Source: Leptolyngbya sp. Cla-17 (GTDB lineage: Bacteria; Cyanobacteriota; Cyanobacteriia; Leptolyngbyales; Leptolyngbyaceae). From it: 64,000 nt of DNA. Under the pieces are notes generated by a model, which had not been told where the DNA came from, searched no databases, and saw only the letters and a list, made by a program, of their open reading frames with translations. Of the stretch, positions 7,256 to 16,165 are shown one piece after another. The DNA lies in the NCBI RefSeq assembly GCF_016807185.1, contig NZ_JAEVYN010000002.1, positions 2,703,367 through 2,767,366 of the forward strand. Reading direction: 5' to 3'. A program made the position numbers and the translations under genes. The number at the start of each line of letters is the position of its first letter. Within the stretch, counting starts at the first letter, position 1.

Positions 7256-9518
7256 CGTCGCTCCACATCTTTGGACGTAGTCTACGCAGTTTGTCAATTA
7301 GTTGGGATTGAGGAACATGGGTTGAGTCTTCTTGATTATCGATTGGCTCAGCGGCTGAGACTTCATGCTGAGGCTCTTCAGCATCCTTGTCTAGTTCTGA
7401 ATCTTGAGTTGGAACAATCAGAGGAATCACCTTGCCAGAAAAATCAGCAGGCGGCTTTTCTCCCAACTTCCAGGCTTGAGCTTCGCGTTCTATATCGCGT
7501 TCTTCTTGGCGATTTGGACGGATGCCTTTGATGCGCGATCGCTTGCTTTGCCCTGTCACCTGCTCCAGCGCCGTCAAGGTTTGTTCCTGACCTTCATTGA
7601 TTACCTGGTCCATTTGAGCATTCAGAGCAGCGCTAGATTGCTGCTTGCGGCTTCTAGACAAATTCTTCTGCTGCTTGCGAGTTTCAAGGTAATCAAGAGT
7701 TTCATACAAATCTCGTCCTCGGAAGGTATGTTCTGCATCAATCAACTGGCAACGCTCCAGGCGTTGCCCTTCGTCAAGACGCAAGTAAATGTCAGTTAGG
7801 CTACGAGGATCATAAGCCACATCAATCTTCCAGCCGCCTCGCTCTCTAGCTCGTACAAACCACTGCTCTCGTAAAGCTAAGTCGCAAGAGTAAAACAAGC
7901 CTTGAAAACGGATGCCGCGATAAGTGACAGAAGCCTGTTCAGAAGGTAAAAGGTTCAAGCGCAGAATGTCACGGGACTTAACCCTCAAGTGTCCTGCCCG
8001 GTTACGAATGCCCCAGTTCCACAGGTCTAGGGGATATGGCTCAACGTGCTCTTGGATCATGAACTCATCCATGCGATACCAATCCATCCGGTGTTCTTTA
8101 TTATGATCTAAAATCGCAAGAATCATGAGCTTCCGGAATTGATGCAAATCCAGCACAGCATCCAGTCGGTAGTCATTATCTCCACTCTCACGCGGTTTAT
8201 AAACCGCTCCCGGCATCCAATGAATGACTTTGTCATTACTCAAGCGGAAGTTCCGCTCTACGATCCCTTTCCAGTCTGCGCGGTAAGGCGGGGTATTGGA
8301 AACAGTTACATTCAACGCTTTAACGAGGTTATCCGCGTTATAACCCTCTAATTCTCCTCGGTCTGCAAGAATGACTTCCGGCAAATGACGACAAGGCCAG
8401 TCTTCTTCTGTAATCTCAATTCCATATTCTTGGCAGAACGCGACTTTGTCTACCGCCGCATTTTCTAACGCCTGCATTGCCCCTAGCCAACTTGGACCTT
8501 CCAAGGTGACACTCAGCCCAATAATCATGCGGCTAAAAACGTCAATCAGAACGTAAATAACAGGGCGACCGATAATGCGGGTGCGATCAAGCGAACTGAC
8601 TAGATAAATGTCTCCAATCGTGGCATCTATCTGGTAGATGGAGCCTGGACCGAAAGCCATCTGAGTTGAATCTCCCAGTACCTCACGATGGCGCAGATTA
8701 TAACGGCGTTTTCCTCCTCGTGAAGTGAGAGCGTGGGTTGCATCTCGCTCCTTCTCATACCAGTAGCGAAATTGCCCAAACGTCGGTAACTCATGGGCTG
8801 GTGGCAGACAAGGAATCAAGACTCCATCAGGGGAAAGCATGTAGCCTTTATGAAAAGACTTTTCCAGTGTTTTCTGAAACGCATCCTGGAGCGTTCGTCC
8901 CTGAGCATTCTCATAGAATTGGCGAATGCCTCGACTAAATTTCTCCCGTATCTTGTCATCTACATTTACCCCTACGGGCATTTGAGTGACTTTACTAATT
9001 TTGCTTGGGCGTCCTCGCTTTTTCTCCTGGCTTTGGCGTTCTTTCCCAGGTGCGCCGCATTTACCAAAAAGAGGCAAGAGAGCATTTCTCGTCTGACCGC
9101 CTTGCCAGTAACGTCTGAGATACTTATAGAGAGTCATTTTTGTGCAGCCCGTTTTTTCAAACCAGGCATTTAGAAGTGCTCCACGACCATGGGAGAAGAA
9201 GATGCGCCCATCCTTATCTTCTACAAGAGGGGCAATTATCTCCCATGCTTGGTCTCGTCGCTCCCGATGTTTCGCAGGAATAGTGTCTTCAGGCTTTAGG
9301 AGAGAGGCATAAGGATCTATCTCTAAGACATAAGCTTGTTGTGTAACAAGTGCCTCTTCCAAGTCTTTACATTTCTGCCAAAGAGGAAGTGCTTTGGGAT
9401 TCAACAGCTCAATTGTAGCTACATCTATGTAGGAAGGATCAATCCAGAGTAAGCGTTCCACACGCGAAGTTTCAGTATCGTCCTGCCATTCCAGAAGCAT
9501 ATTTACAAAAAGTTTCAT
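7248..9518 (-). CDS. tnsB: TnsB-like DDE transposase (Mu/IntN type) of a Tn7-like element
   Basis: The 756-residue protein has a retroviral-integrase-type core with Asp298 (IYQIDATIGDIY), Asp386 (VILADRGELEG) and Glu421 (ADWKGIVERNF). A helix-turn-helix region around 125-180 recognises transposon-end repeats, and a Mu-type beta-barrel lies after ~500. TnsB binds the end repeats and joins the 3' ends to target DNA, working with TnsA and TnsC. Its ATG overlaps the tnsA stop by 4 bases (ATGA) and its stop overlaps tnsC, so the genes are co-translated. The frame is intact. The likely DNA sites, 20-bp repeats at 10443-10522, lie just beyond tnsA. Confidence 0.92.
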   Translation of the reverse strand: MKLFVNMLLEWQDDTETSRVERLLWIDPSYIDVATIELLNPKALPLWQKCKDLEEALVTQQAYVLEIDPYASLLKPEDTIPAKHRERRDQAWEIIAPLVEDKDGRIFFSHGRGALLNAWFEKTGCTKMTLYKYLRRYWQGGQTRNALLPLFGKCGAPGKERQSQEKKRGRPSKISKVTQMPVGVNVDDKIREKFSRGIRQFYENAQGRTLQDAFQKTLEKSFHKGYMLSPDGVLIPCLPPAHELPTFGQFRYWYEKERDATHALTSRGGKRRYNLRHREVLGDSTQMAFGPGSIYQIDATIGDIYLVSSLDRTRIIGRPVIYVLIDVFSRMIIGLSVTLEGPSWLGAMQALENAAVDKVAFCQEYGIEITEEDWPCRHLPEVILADRGELEGYNADNLVKALNVTVSNTPPYRADWKGIVERNFRLSNDKVIHWMPGAVYKPRESGDNDYRLDAVLDLHQFRKLMILAILDHNKEHRMDWYRMDEFMIQEHVEPYPLDLWNWGIRNRAGHLRVKSRDILRLNLLPSEQASVTYRGIRFQGLFYSCDLALREQWFVRARERGGWKIDVAYDPRSLTDIYLRLDEGQRLERCQLIDAEHTFRGRDLYETLDYLETRKQQKNLSRSRKQQSSAALNAQMDQVINEGQEQTLTALEQVTGQSKRSRIKGIRPNRQEERDIEREAQAWKLGEKPPADFSGKVIPLIVPTQDSELDKDAEEPQHEVSAAEPIDNQEDSTHVPQSQLIDKLRRLRPKMWSDDE

Positions 9519-10360
9519 CCCACACCTCCGATCGCCTCATGCAAACCTGTTGACAGGGTAGAAAGGAGTTTGAGTGTCTTACTGGGTTGGATACGCTGGC
9601 TTAGATCAATATGCCATCGTCGATTAGCAATTAAATACCGCACAATTGACAGGCTAGTACCAGGAGATAGCCCTAGCTGGTCGTCACATGTGTTTGTAAT
9701 CCTAGTTAGTGCTACTTTCCCTTGTAGAATCTGCGGCGTTAGCACTGTTTCGATTCGTGTGATATCACCCTGATCTAGTGGAGCCAGATCTTCAAGCCAG
9801 TAACAGGAGCGCAGCCATTTGAGATTTGCAATAAGGTTTTTTGGAATTTCTTGCTCGGTAACGATTCCCCAATCGATACTCCGACGCTCCCAATAACGTC
9901 GCTCAATCTCCAATTTCTCTAAAGTGCGCTGTGACTGGAGATCAGCAGCAGGTTTAATGGCACGCGATTGTTCTACCTCACGATCACTCTGCTTTAAGGT
10001 GATCAAAAAATCTGTGGTGATGACCACAGATTGCTGAGTTTGAGGATCAGTAGGATGGATAAATCCGCACTGCTCTGCAATTTGTTGAGTTTCTTCCAAT
10101 GGTAGTAAGGGAAACTGTTCTCGGACATCCAGTACTGATAGTGACCAATCCAAAACAAAGAGGTAACTGGTTTCTAGGTTGCTCATTAAATGATGCTCCC
10201 TACCTGTCTTCCAGCCTTTAGCTCGGCTAGCTAATCCTTGAGAAGGAACATCCTGAATTCGCAGCCAAGGTTGGTAGTCAGCCCCTCTCCCATCCCCTCG
10301 ACCTTCCTTCAGTCGTTTTTCGATATTCTGCTGGTCAGTACCGCGATTACGTTTAGCCAT
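9515..10360 (-). CDS. tnsA: TnsA-like endonuclease of a Tn7-like element
   Basis: The 281-residue protein matches the TnsA architecture. An N-terminal PD-(D/E)XK nuclease has candidate catalytic residues Glu63 (SNLETSYLFVLDW), Asp117 (VVITTDFLI) and Lys136 (QSRAIKPAAD), close to the Tn7 TnsA triad spacing. A C-terminal helical domain contacts TnsB/TnsC. TnsA nicks the 5' ends of the element, allowing cut-and-paste rather than replicative transposition. It is the first gene of the tnsABC operon and sits ~80 bp from the dense right-end repeats, as in Tn7, where the promoter lies within that end. The frame is intact. No Cas genes are visible nearby. Confidence 0.9.
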   Translation of the reverse strand: MAKRNRGTDQQNIEKRLKEGRGDGRGADYQPWLRIQDVPSQGLASRAKGWKTGREHHLMSNLETSYLFVLDWSLSVLDVREQFPLLPLEETQQIAEQCGFIHPTDPQTQQSVVITTDFLITLKQSDREVEQSRAIKPAADLQSQRTLEKLEIERRYWERRSIDWGIVTEQEIPKNLIANLKWLRSCYWLEDLAPLDQGDITRIETVLTPQILQGKVALTRITNTCDDQLGLSPGTSLSIVRYLIANRRWHIDLSQRIQPSKTLKLLSTLSTGLHEAIGGVG

Positions 10361-10442
10361 TGGATAACTTCATCCAGCAGATCTAGTAACTCTAGACGTA
10401 GAGAGGCACTTTACTAGCACTAACCTCTCAGTCCTATACCAA

Positions 10443-10529
10443 AGTATACGACTTTATTTGCTAGTAGAAAAGTTTATTTTTTAGTATACGACTTTATTTG
10501 CTAGTATTCAACTTTATTTGCGTTTTACA
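10443..10529. repeat. Tn7-like right end: four tandem 20-bp TnsB-type sites and terminal ACA
   Basis: Four sites abut with exactly 20-bp spacing: AGTATACGACTTTATTTGCT (10443), AGTAGAAAAGTTTATTTTTT (10463), AGTATACGACTTTATTTGCT (10483) and AGTATTCAACTTTATTTGCG (10503). A short spacer follows, then the terminal ACA (10527-10529). Read inward this is TGT-N14-GTT, then AATAAAGT-type cores on the minus strand. Dense, overlapping sites next to tnsA are the hallmark of a Tn7 right end, and the ATAAAGT core resembles that of Tn7 itself. Confidence 0.85.
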
Positions 10530-10534
10530 AGATC

Positions 10535-10697
10535 TGTGGAGCGATAAAAAAGTTAAACAATTTCGTGACCTGAAAGTACTGATTCTTCGTTCATCTTTAG
10601 AAGCACCAAAAAATAAAGTTAAACAATTTCTCACTTTTTCTTGGGTTTTGAGACACGCAATAACGAGATTTCACAATAAAAAAGTTAAACAATTCTT
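10535..10697. repeat. Tn7-like left end: terminal TGT and three TnsB-type sites at 66-bp spacing
   Basis: From TGT at 10535 the GTT of the first site is at base 18, exactly as in the opposing right end. The three sites share AAAGTTAAACAATT. Their GTT triplets are at 10552, 10618 and 10684, giving two spacings of exactly 66 bp. Three spaced sites are typical of Tn7-type left ends. It points away from the tnsA-side end, from which only the five bases AGATC (10530-10534) separate it. Confidence 0.8.
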
Positions 10698-10732
10698 GAA
10701 ACCCTTGTAAGTGCTTGGTTTGAGGCATCTCC

Positions 10733-10759
10733 AAAAAAGAGATTTAACTGCTCTTTTTT
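10733..10759. terminator. Bidirectional-type hairpin inside the left-end flank
   Basis: AAAAAAGAG at 10733-10741 pairs perfectly with CTCTTTTTT at 10751-10759 around a 9-base loop. The T-run at the 3' side on both strands makes it a plausible weak bidirectional rho-independent terminator. It would insulate the left transposon end from neighbouring genes. Confidence 0.4.
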
Positions 10760-11113
10760 GAAGATACCACTAGACTACAATGGGTAGTATGGGATGCCTT
10801 CCTAGTAATTGCCCAGTACGAGTCCGATCGATGACTTCTGTGCGGTCGCATTGCCAACCTTTGCCTAAGTCAAGTAAAAGCAAGCTCAGATTGAGCATTC
10901 GCGGCATCGTTTCCAGTCAACTGTTTTGTCAACGTTTTGGGTGGACTGATTGCCTATTGCCATCAGCCAAAGAAGTCTGCAATTGCCATTGACCACAATT
11001 TGCTCCTTCCGGCTTAACCCGAACTCAGGTTATTGGACGAACGTGCGAAGTTGGAAGCTGCCAGTCCAGAGCTTCAATTGGTGGTTTGGTTAGAGGGACA
11101 CGCGCTCGGATAT
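10760..11113. other. No recognisable gene between transposon end and tpsB-like gene
   Basis: About 350 bp hold only short open frames without family resemblance (for example 70 codons at 10780-10992, plus strand). Reading frames on both strands are broken by stops in a pattern suggesting an eroded transposase or other gene, but I could not assign it to a family. Confidence 0.4.
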
Positions 11114-11147
11114 GAATCGAGTAGGGAATATGTTCCTTACTCGATTC
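11114..11147 (-). terminator. 15-bp hairpin overlapping the tpsB-like stop codon
   Basis: GAATCGAGTAGGGAA (11114-11128) pairs with TTCCTTACTCGATTC (11133-11147) with a single G-T wobble and a 4-base loop. It overlaps the TGA of the minus-strand transporter gene (11146-11148), so it is well placed to end that operon or protect its 3' end. No long U-tract follows. Confidence 0.5.
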
Positions 11148-13563
11148 AAGGTGTGAAGATAACTGAGAAAAAGAGGCTTTCCCTTAGGGATTGACCGTTG
11201 ACAGCAGTGGAGTTAATCAGTGGGACACCCCAATCGAGGCGGGCGCGAAAGGTATTGCCCATTTTCCATTGAAGACCTAGTCCAGTGCTGATCAGGCTAG
11301 CAGGATCGGGTTGCTCTTCGCCCTGATTCCAACCACGCCCCACATCAAAAAACGGCACCAGTTGCAGAACTCCTTTCACTTGAGGAATTCGGAGAATTGG
11401 CAAGTAAAACTCAGCAGATGTAAACCAGCCATTGTCTGCTAACAAGACGCTGGTACGGTAACCACGTACAGTGTCGATGCCACCTAAGCCGATCTGTTCA
11501 ACAGGCACAAGCGGACGATTAGCAAACTGTAATTGTCCTTTGAGGGCAAACAGCGTGTCTGGAGCAAAGGAATGTACCCAAAAGCCGCGCCCCTGCCATG
11601 AGAAAAAGCGACCATCGGGTGGGTCATCTAACCGGGTGGCATTGAGGGCGTTAATCCCTACCCCAAACTCGGATTGCAGCGAGAACACATCCCGTTCGCT
11701 CCGCTTCAGCCACTCTTGCCCAAACCGGAGGGCAGTGATCCGGGTTCTGCCGTCTATGTCTGTGCCCCGCGCCGGGAAAGGGATGGCAACACCGTCATTA
11801 AAGGCTTCCAGAAAAACGCCTTCATTGCGATAGTGGGTTCCCCTTAGGCTGAGGGCAAACAGTTCTGTGGAGGTTTGTTTGATTGGTTGCCTGAAGCCAA
11901 TTTCGTAGGTTTGAGATCGCGACTTGATGCCCAGATCCCGAAACGGCTCTTCAATCACCTCACCCTGACTACTGCCATAGAGAAAGCTGAGAGTGCCATT
12001 GCTGGCATTAATTGGAATTGAATAGCCCAAATCTAGACTGCGGCTGCCTTCACTGCGGTTGTAACCCACCTGGAAGCGATCGCCCAAACCTAGTAGATTG
12101 GCATGACTCAACCCGGCTTGCTGGCGAAATCGCCCCACGCTGGGCGCGCGCCCATTATCTATTGAGAACGTCAGATTAAGAGGCGGAGCCTGCCGCACTT
12201 TCACATTCAACACACTTCTGCCCGTGGTAGTCCCCGGTGCAAGTTCCGTCGAAATGCTGGTAATCATCGGGTCTTGTTCCAGCAATCGTACGGCATCTGC
12301 CAGTTGATCGATTTGCAGGGGCGTTTGAATGGCGCGATCGAATCGGCGACGCACGTAGTTAGGTGAAAGCGGTCGGGCAAGCCACAACGGTTTAGCTCGT
12401 TGCACTTGGACATTGATTTTCTCTAGTTTGCCTTCCACTACCCGAATTTCTGGAGTTGCACCGCTCAAAACTTCGGCGGGTACATAGGCTCCAGAGTTGA
12501 TGTAGCCGCGATCGATGTATAGCTTACTAATCAATTCACTTGCCTGTACCAACTCCGCTGGAGAAATTTTAGTGCGATCGCTCCCAGCCGAGTTCGGTGT
12601 AGTGGTGGAACTCCCAGATGAAATTACTGTGCGGACAATCGCGGCAAGTTCTTTGGGAGAGAATCGCGTACTGCCTGTGATCTTCAACTGATCAACAGAG
12701 ATCTGATTTTGCAGATCAGGGAGTTTGGCAATTGGAGGGGGGGAGACTGGAACTGGCTGGATTGAGGGCGTTGTTGGGGGGGGGCTTGTTCCAACCGTGG
12801 CAGGGGGATTTTGGACGGACGGGGACTGAGGTGGGCGAGGGGAAATTGGAGTTAACGGTGCGGGGATGACCTGAGGTGTGGCTGGATTGGTGGCAGCCCG
12901 AGGAACGATCGCCACAGTTTCAGTAGAGCGGTTGGATGGTGGCGCTTCCAGCAGGGCGGCAATCAGTGCGACTGGGAACGGACGAGACGACTTCTGGGGA
13001 GGGGCAGACGTGAGCGAGCGTTGACCAGCAGATTGGCTGACAGCGGTTTGACCTGAGATAGCTTGGTTCTGAGGTTGCTCCTGGATCAATTGCTTCTGGG
13101 GCGGCATGGATGACTCAAGAGTCGGATTTACCGCGGTAATGGAGGGCTGAGCCACTGCGCCAAAATCGTGGCTGGTGCGCGTGGTTTCTGTCTTAGCGGG
13201 TTGACGGGGTTGAGCTTGGCGATGAATGGGCAGCGGTGGCGATGCCACTGAATTAATTGTTTGTTGTGGCATGATCACCTGAACCCGATCACGTAGGGGC
13301 GCTGATTGAGGGGCGCTGCCAGGTTCTGGAATGGGCAACAACAATTCGTTAGGATCTGGAGTCAGAAGTTTGTGTCCCAGCCAGACTGTACCCACCCCTA
13401 GAGCAGTTAGTAGACCTACCAGACTCACTGCTTTTAGTCGATCTGACAAAGAAATAATAGGAGGGAACGGAACAAAAGCTGGGTCGGTTATGGGCAGATT
13501 GCCACTGGGCATGGCAGGGATAAAAGCGGGTTGGTTCGCTCGATCAGGGGTCCTCATCACCAA
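11146..13563 (-). CDS. Two-partner secretion outer-membrane transporter (TpsB/ShlB/FhaC family)
   Basis: 805 residues. A single hydrophobic helix at ~43-64 (KAVSLVGLLTALGVGTVW) is followed by a long Pro/Ser/Thr/Gln linker (~70-285). A POTRA_2 domain follows (QISVDQLKITGSTRFSPKEL..., then EIRVVEGKLEKI), then a ShlB-type 16-strand barrel (LTFSIDNGRAPSVGRFRQQAG, VRGYRTSVLLADNGWF with the conserved VRGY of loop L6). Such barrels export large TpsA exoproteins. No TpsA partner is visible nearby. An uncleaved-looking membrane helix plus Pro-rich spacer is typical of cyanobacterial members rather than a classical signal peptide. It lies 25 bp downstream of the pseudokinase gene and is probably in its operon. 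Confidence 0.88.
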   Translation of the reverse strand: MVMRTPDRANQPAFIPAMPSGNLPITDPAFVPFPPIISLSDRLKAVSLVGLLTALGVGTVWLGHKLLTPDPNELLLPIPEPGSAPQSAPLRDRVQVIMPQQTINSVASPPLPIHRQAQPRQPAKTETTRTSHDFGAVAQPSITAVNPTLESSMPPQKQLIQEQPQNQAISGQTAVSQSAGQRSLTSAPPQKSSRPFPVALIAALLEAPPSNRSTETVAIVPRAATNPATPQVIPAPLTPISPRPPQSPSVQNPPATVGTSPPPTTPSIQPVPVSPPPIAKLPDLQNQISVDQLKITGSTRFSPKELAAIVRTVISSGSSTTTPNSAGSDRTKISPAELVQASELISKLYIDRGYINSGAYVPAEVLSGATPEIRVVEGKLEKINVQVQRAKPLWLARPLSPNYVRRRFDRAIQTPLQIDQLADAVRLLEQDPMITSISTELAPGTTTGRSVLNVKVRQAPPLNLTFSIDNGRAPSVGRFRQQAGLSHANLLGLGDRFQVGYNRSEGSRSLDLGYSIPINASNGTLSFLYGSSQGEVIEEPFRDLGIKSRSQTYEIGFRQPIKQTSTELFALSLRGTHYRNEGVFLEAFNDGVAIPFPARGTDIDGRTRITALRFGQEWLKRSERDVFSLQSEFGVGINALNATRLDDPPDGRFFSWQGRGFWVHSFAPDTLFALKGQLQFANRPLVPVEQIGLGGIDTVRGYRTSVLLADNGWFTSAEFYLPILRIPQVKGVLQLVPFFDVGRGWNQGEEQPDPASLISTGLGLQWKMGNTFRARLDWGVPLINSTAVNGQSLRESLFFSVIFTP

Positions 13564-13588
13564 ACTCTCCGACTATAAAATGGACGAC

Positions 13589-15868
13589 TTAGCGTTGGGT
13601 AGATGGAGCTGCTGATTGATCTGACAACTCTTTACGGGGCAATTCTGGACTTAAAGGGACCAATCCTGCTGCTCGGAGCAACTTTTGTCCTTCGGTTGTC
13701 CGCATCAATTCCACAAACTTCTTGCCGATCGCTGATCGGCGATTATTACGCGGGTAGATCACCACAATCGGGTAACTAATGGGATAGTTCGGAAGATAAC
13801 TACCCATGTGAAACCGATCCGGATCGGGTGCAAAAGCTCCTTTGCGATCGCATAAATCGGTTGCTGGGGTAATTTCCTGCCTATTGCTTAAAACTAACGG
13901 TTGCACGGCTGCCTGTCCAGAAACATTCAGCGCTAATGGATACACCGAACATTGCCCCCACATTTCACTGAGTGGCATAACACCAATACTACCAATGTTT
14001 TTATCCTCAAAGTCACGGATCACCTGACGCAGCAGTTCCAGAGAAGGTAACTGCTTTACCAGAGACGCTGACACTCTGGAGTTCAGCACTTGCTGCTCAA
14101 AAATGGCGATCGCCTCCGGATTGTTAGAAGCATAGCGCTGCACTGGCAAAGCGAGACCACCGATTTTCTGCCAATCGTTAAGCTCCCCATTGAAGAGTTG
14201 CTGCACTTGGGTCAGGCTGAGCTGACCCTTTAGCGCTGTTGGCAGCCCCTGTTTTCGGTTCGCATAGCTGAAGGAAACCACCGTTGTAAGTCCATCGTAA
14301 GCAATGGTTTGAGCCAGCATGTCTCCTGGTAACTGAGCGATCGCTGGCAGCACGGCAAAATCTACGGCTCCAGAGCGCACCTGCGTTAACACTGGAGCAA
14401 AGATATCCGGGTTAAAGGTCGTGCTAGTCGGATTAGTTGGGTCGGAGGTCGGGGGAACGTAGCGCAATCGCAGTTTAGGCTGCGCCAGTTCCAGAGCAGT
14501 AGTAAGGCTCTGTCCCCGTTTCAACAAATTCTGTTGTTGCAGTATAGTCCACCAGGTACCTCGTTGCACGGCTGTGTAAGTAAATTCACCTGCTGGAACG
14601 GCGCTCACTTCAGATAGACAACAGGTAGAGGAGACTCGCATAACCGGATCAGAGCGAGATGCCGTAGATCGCAGCCGGGGAAGCAGCACCAGCGCCCCTA
14701 CTAGCAGCCCCAACAATGACAATAGTAGCAGCGGCGACCAATTGGATGAAGCCGGGGCAGCCGTTGTAGTTTCAGCCACTGGAACTAGGACGTTGGGCGC
14801 GCGATCGCCCAATTGAAGCAATTCCCGTCGCGCTGTTTCAGCGCTGGCAAATTTACCCGTTTGTAGAGAATCAAGAATGGAATACAAGGGCGGCTTGATG
14901 ACGGAAGAATTGGGCTGATATGCTTCCAGTGGCTTAAGGGCGAGTCCTTGCAGCAGGAAGAACCCGATGTCACCCACAGCGCGCAAATCTTGTTGCACCA
15001 TCTCGGCAGTTGGCTGCGTCGATCGCCCCAGTTGCACCGATGGCTCAAAACATTGCTCCCACACCAATAGATCAGTCAGATAAACAAACAACTGTGCTGA
15101 TTGCTCTGTCCACAGCACACTGTCTAGGCTTAAATTTCCATGAACCAGCCCCGATTGCAGCGCGCCAGAGGGAAAATTAAACTTTTGATTGTGCAAAAAA
15201 TCCAGGGTTTGCAAAATCTGGCTCAATACCTCCTGCACTTGCTCAACCGAAAGCACCCTAGCAGTTTGTAAAAGCTGCCGCAGCGTTGGCGATCGATCTC
15301 TATCAGGAGTCACCAGGAAACAAAGCGATTGAGACTCAGTATCAGCAATCGCTTCCAAGGGTTGTATGACTCGAAAATCCTGAAGTCGTCCATCTGCTAG
15401 TTGAATTCCGCCTAACCGCTGAAAGTTACTCTGGCGATGCAAAGCTTCCGCTTTAGTAAACTCCGACTCAGACAAGATAAATTCTTTGATGATGACCGGA
15501 CGTTTTGAAGTCGTCTCGATCGCGCTGAACATGTGCCCGTTGCCACGTTGACCCAGATAAATTTCCGCTTTGTAGTAGCCCATCCGTCCTCGAATGTGCG
15601 ATCGCTCTAGGATACCCAATACTCGCCCATCGGGTGCTGGTGAGACAGCTTCAGCGGTGGCTGGTTCCAACGCATCAGGGCGAGGTGGAAATAGCTCCGG
15701 GCGCAACTCCTCCAGGATGTCCTTCAGCCAGGCATATTGTCCCAGGAAGCCAAACAAGCTGACTCGCGTCGGTAATGGATACCGCCGCAAGAAAGCGCCC
15801 AGCAAAACTTCAGCCACCTTTTTCATGGAATGTCGTGAGTTATGGGCTACAGAATACGGCGATGTCAT
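13589..15868 (-). CDS. Membrane pseudokinase fused to a phosphate-binding (PstS-type) domain
   Basis: 759 residues. Residues ~90-350 follow a Ser/Thr kinase fold: the beta3 lysine is present (VIIKEF, Lys128), but the catalytic HRD is HGN (LVHGNLSLDSVL, ~241-252) and the DFG position reads TDL (~265-267), so catalysis is unlikely. A transmembrane helix (~379-397, LLLLSLLGLLVGALVLL) precedes a C-terminal PBP-like domain (ELNDWQKIGGLALPVQRY, SIGVMPLSEMW, YPISYPIVVIYPRNN) of the phosphate-ABC substrate-binding type. The product could sense a periplasmic ligand and signal inward without phosphotransfer. It precedes the TpsB-like gene by 25 bp. An alternative start at 15826 (MKKVAEVLL) is equally possible. 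Confidence 0.8.
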   Translation of the reverse strand: MTSPYSVAHNSRHSMKKVAEVLLGAFLRRYPLPTRVSLFGFLGQYAWLKDILEELRPELFPPRPDALEPATAEAVSPAPDGRVLGILERSHIRGRMGYYKAEIYLGQRGNGHMFSAIETTSKRPVIIKEFILSESEFTKAEALHRQSNFQRLGGIQLADGRLQDFRVIQPLEAIADTESQSLCFLVTPDRDRSPTLRQLLQTARVLSVEQVQEVLSQILQTLDFLHNQKFNFPSGALQSGLVHGNLSLDSVLWTEQSAQLFVYLTDLLVWEQCFEPSVQLGRSTQPTAEMVQQDLRAVGDIGFFLLQGLALKPLEAYQPNSSVIKPPLYSILDSLQTGKFASAETARRELLQLGDRAPNVLVPVAETTTAAPASSNWSPLLLLSLLGLLVGALVLLPRLRSTASRSDPVMRVSSTCCLSEVSAVPAGEFTYTAVQRGTWWTILQQQNLLKRGQSLTTALELAQPKLRLRYVPPTSDPTNPTSTTFNPDIFAPVLTQVRSGAVDFAVLPAIAQLPGDMLAQTIAYDGLTTVVSFSYANRKQGLPTALKGQLSLTQVQQLFNGELNDWQKIGGLALPVQRYASNNPEAIAIFEQQVLNSRVSASLVKQLPSLELLRQVIRDFEDKNIGSIGVMPLSEMWGQCSVYPLALNVSGQAAVQPLVLSNRQEITPATDLCDRKGAFAPDPDRFHMGSYLPNYPISYPIVVIYPRNNRRSAIGKKFVELMRTTEGQKLLRAAGLVPLSPELPRKELSDQSAAPSTQR

Positions 15869-15955
15869 GGCTTTTGAAACTTGACGGAAGTTAGTACTTG
15901 GTTCTCTGCAAAACTTGCTAAGCTACTGTTGCACGTTAAAATCAGGAGAATTGTG

Positions 15956-16165
15956 ATGGCAAAGGAGGCTGTTGCCCAATTATTTCGAGCGGCTAAAGCT
16001 GATCCGACGCTGCGTGACCGGCTTAATCAGGCCACAACAATTGAGCAATTTGCTGAAATGGCAAAGAGCTATGGCTACGAATTTACGATCGCCGAGTGGC
16101 AATCTATGACTGGTTTTGCTGTGGAAGAATTTGTTGGCGAGTTATCCGAAATTCCAGGACTGTAG
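15956..16165 (+). CDS. Nif11-like domain small protein
   Basis: The 69-residue protein MAKEAVAQLFRAAKADPTLR... has the Nif11 pattern: AVAQLFRAAKADPTLRDRL, FAEMAKSYGYEFTIAEW, then an acidic end. I chose the ATG at 15956 because AGGAGA lies 8 bases upstream; an in-frame ATG at 15881 would add a basic stretch with no family match. Nif11 proteins include both nitrogen-fixation-associated small proteins of unknown role and leader peptides of ribosomally made natural products. Here nothing follows the leader-like domain (it ends GELSEIPGL) and no maturation enzyme is adjacent, so a product precursor is unlikely. It is divergently oriented from the pseudokinase gene. Confidence 0.8.
   Translation: MAKEAVAQLFRAAKADPTLRDRLNQATTIEQFAEMAKSYGYEFTIAEWQSMTGFAVEEFVGELSEIPGL

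Noticed and set aside
5753..10360. A CRISPR-associated transposon (CAST)
   Set aside because: Only tnsA, tnsB, tnsC and a tniQ fragment are visible; no cas gene, CRISPR array or guide-like repeat was found within the window.
10780..10992. A 70-codon plus-strand frame
   Set aside because: No domain, no ribosome-binding site, and base use unlike neighbouring genes; more likely remnant sequence.
15956..16165. A Nif11-leader natural-product precursor
   Set aside because: The protein ends right after the leader-like domain with no core peptide and no modifying enzymes nearby.
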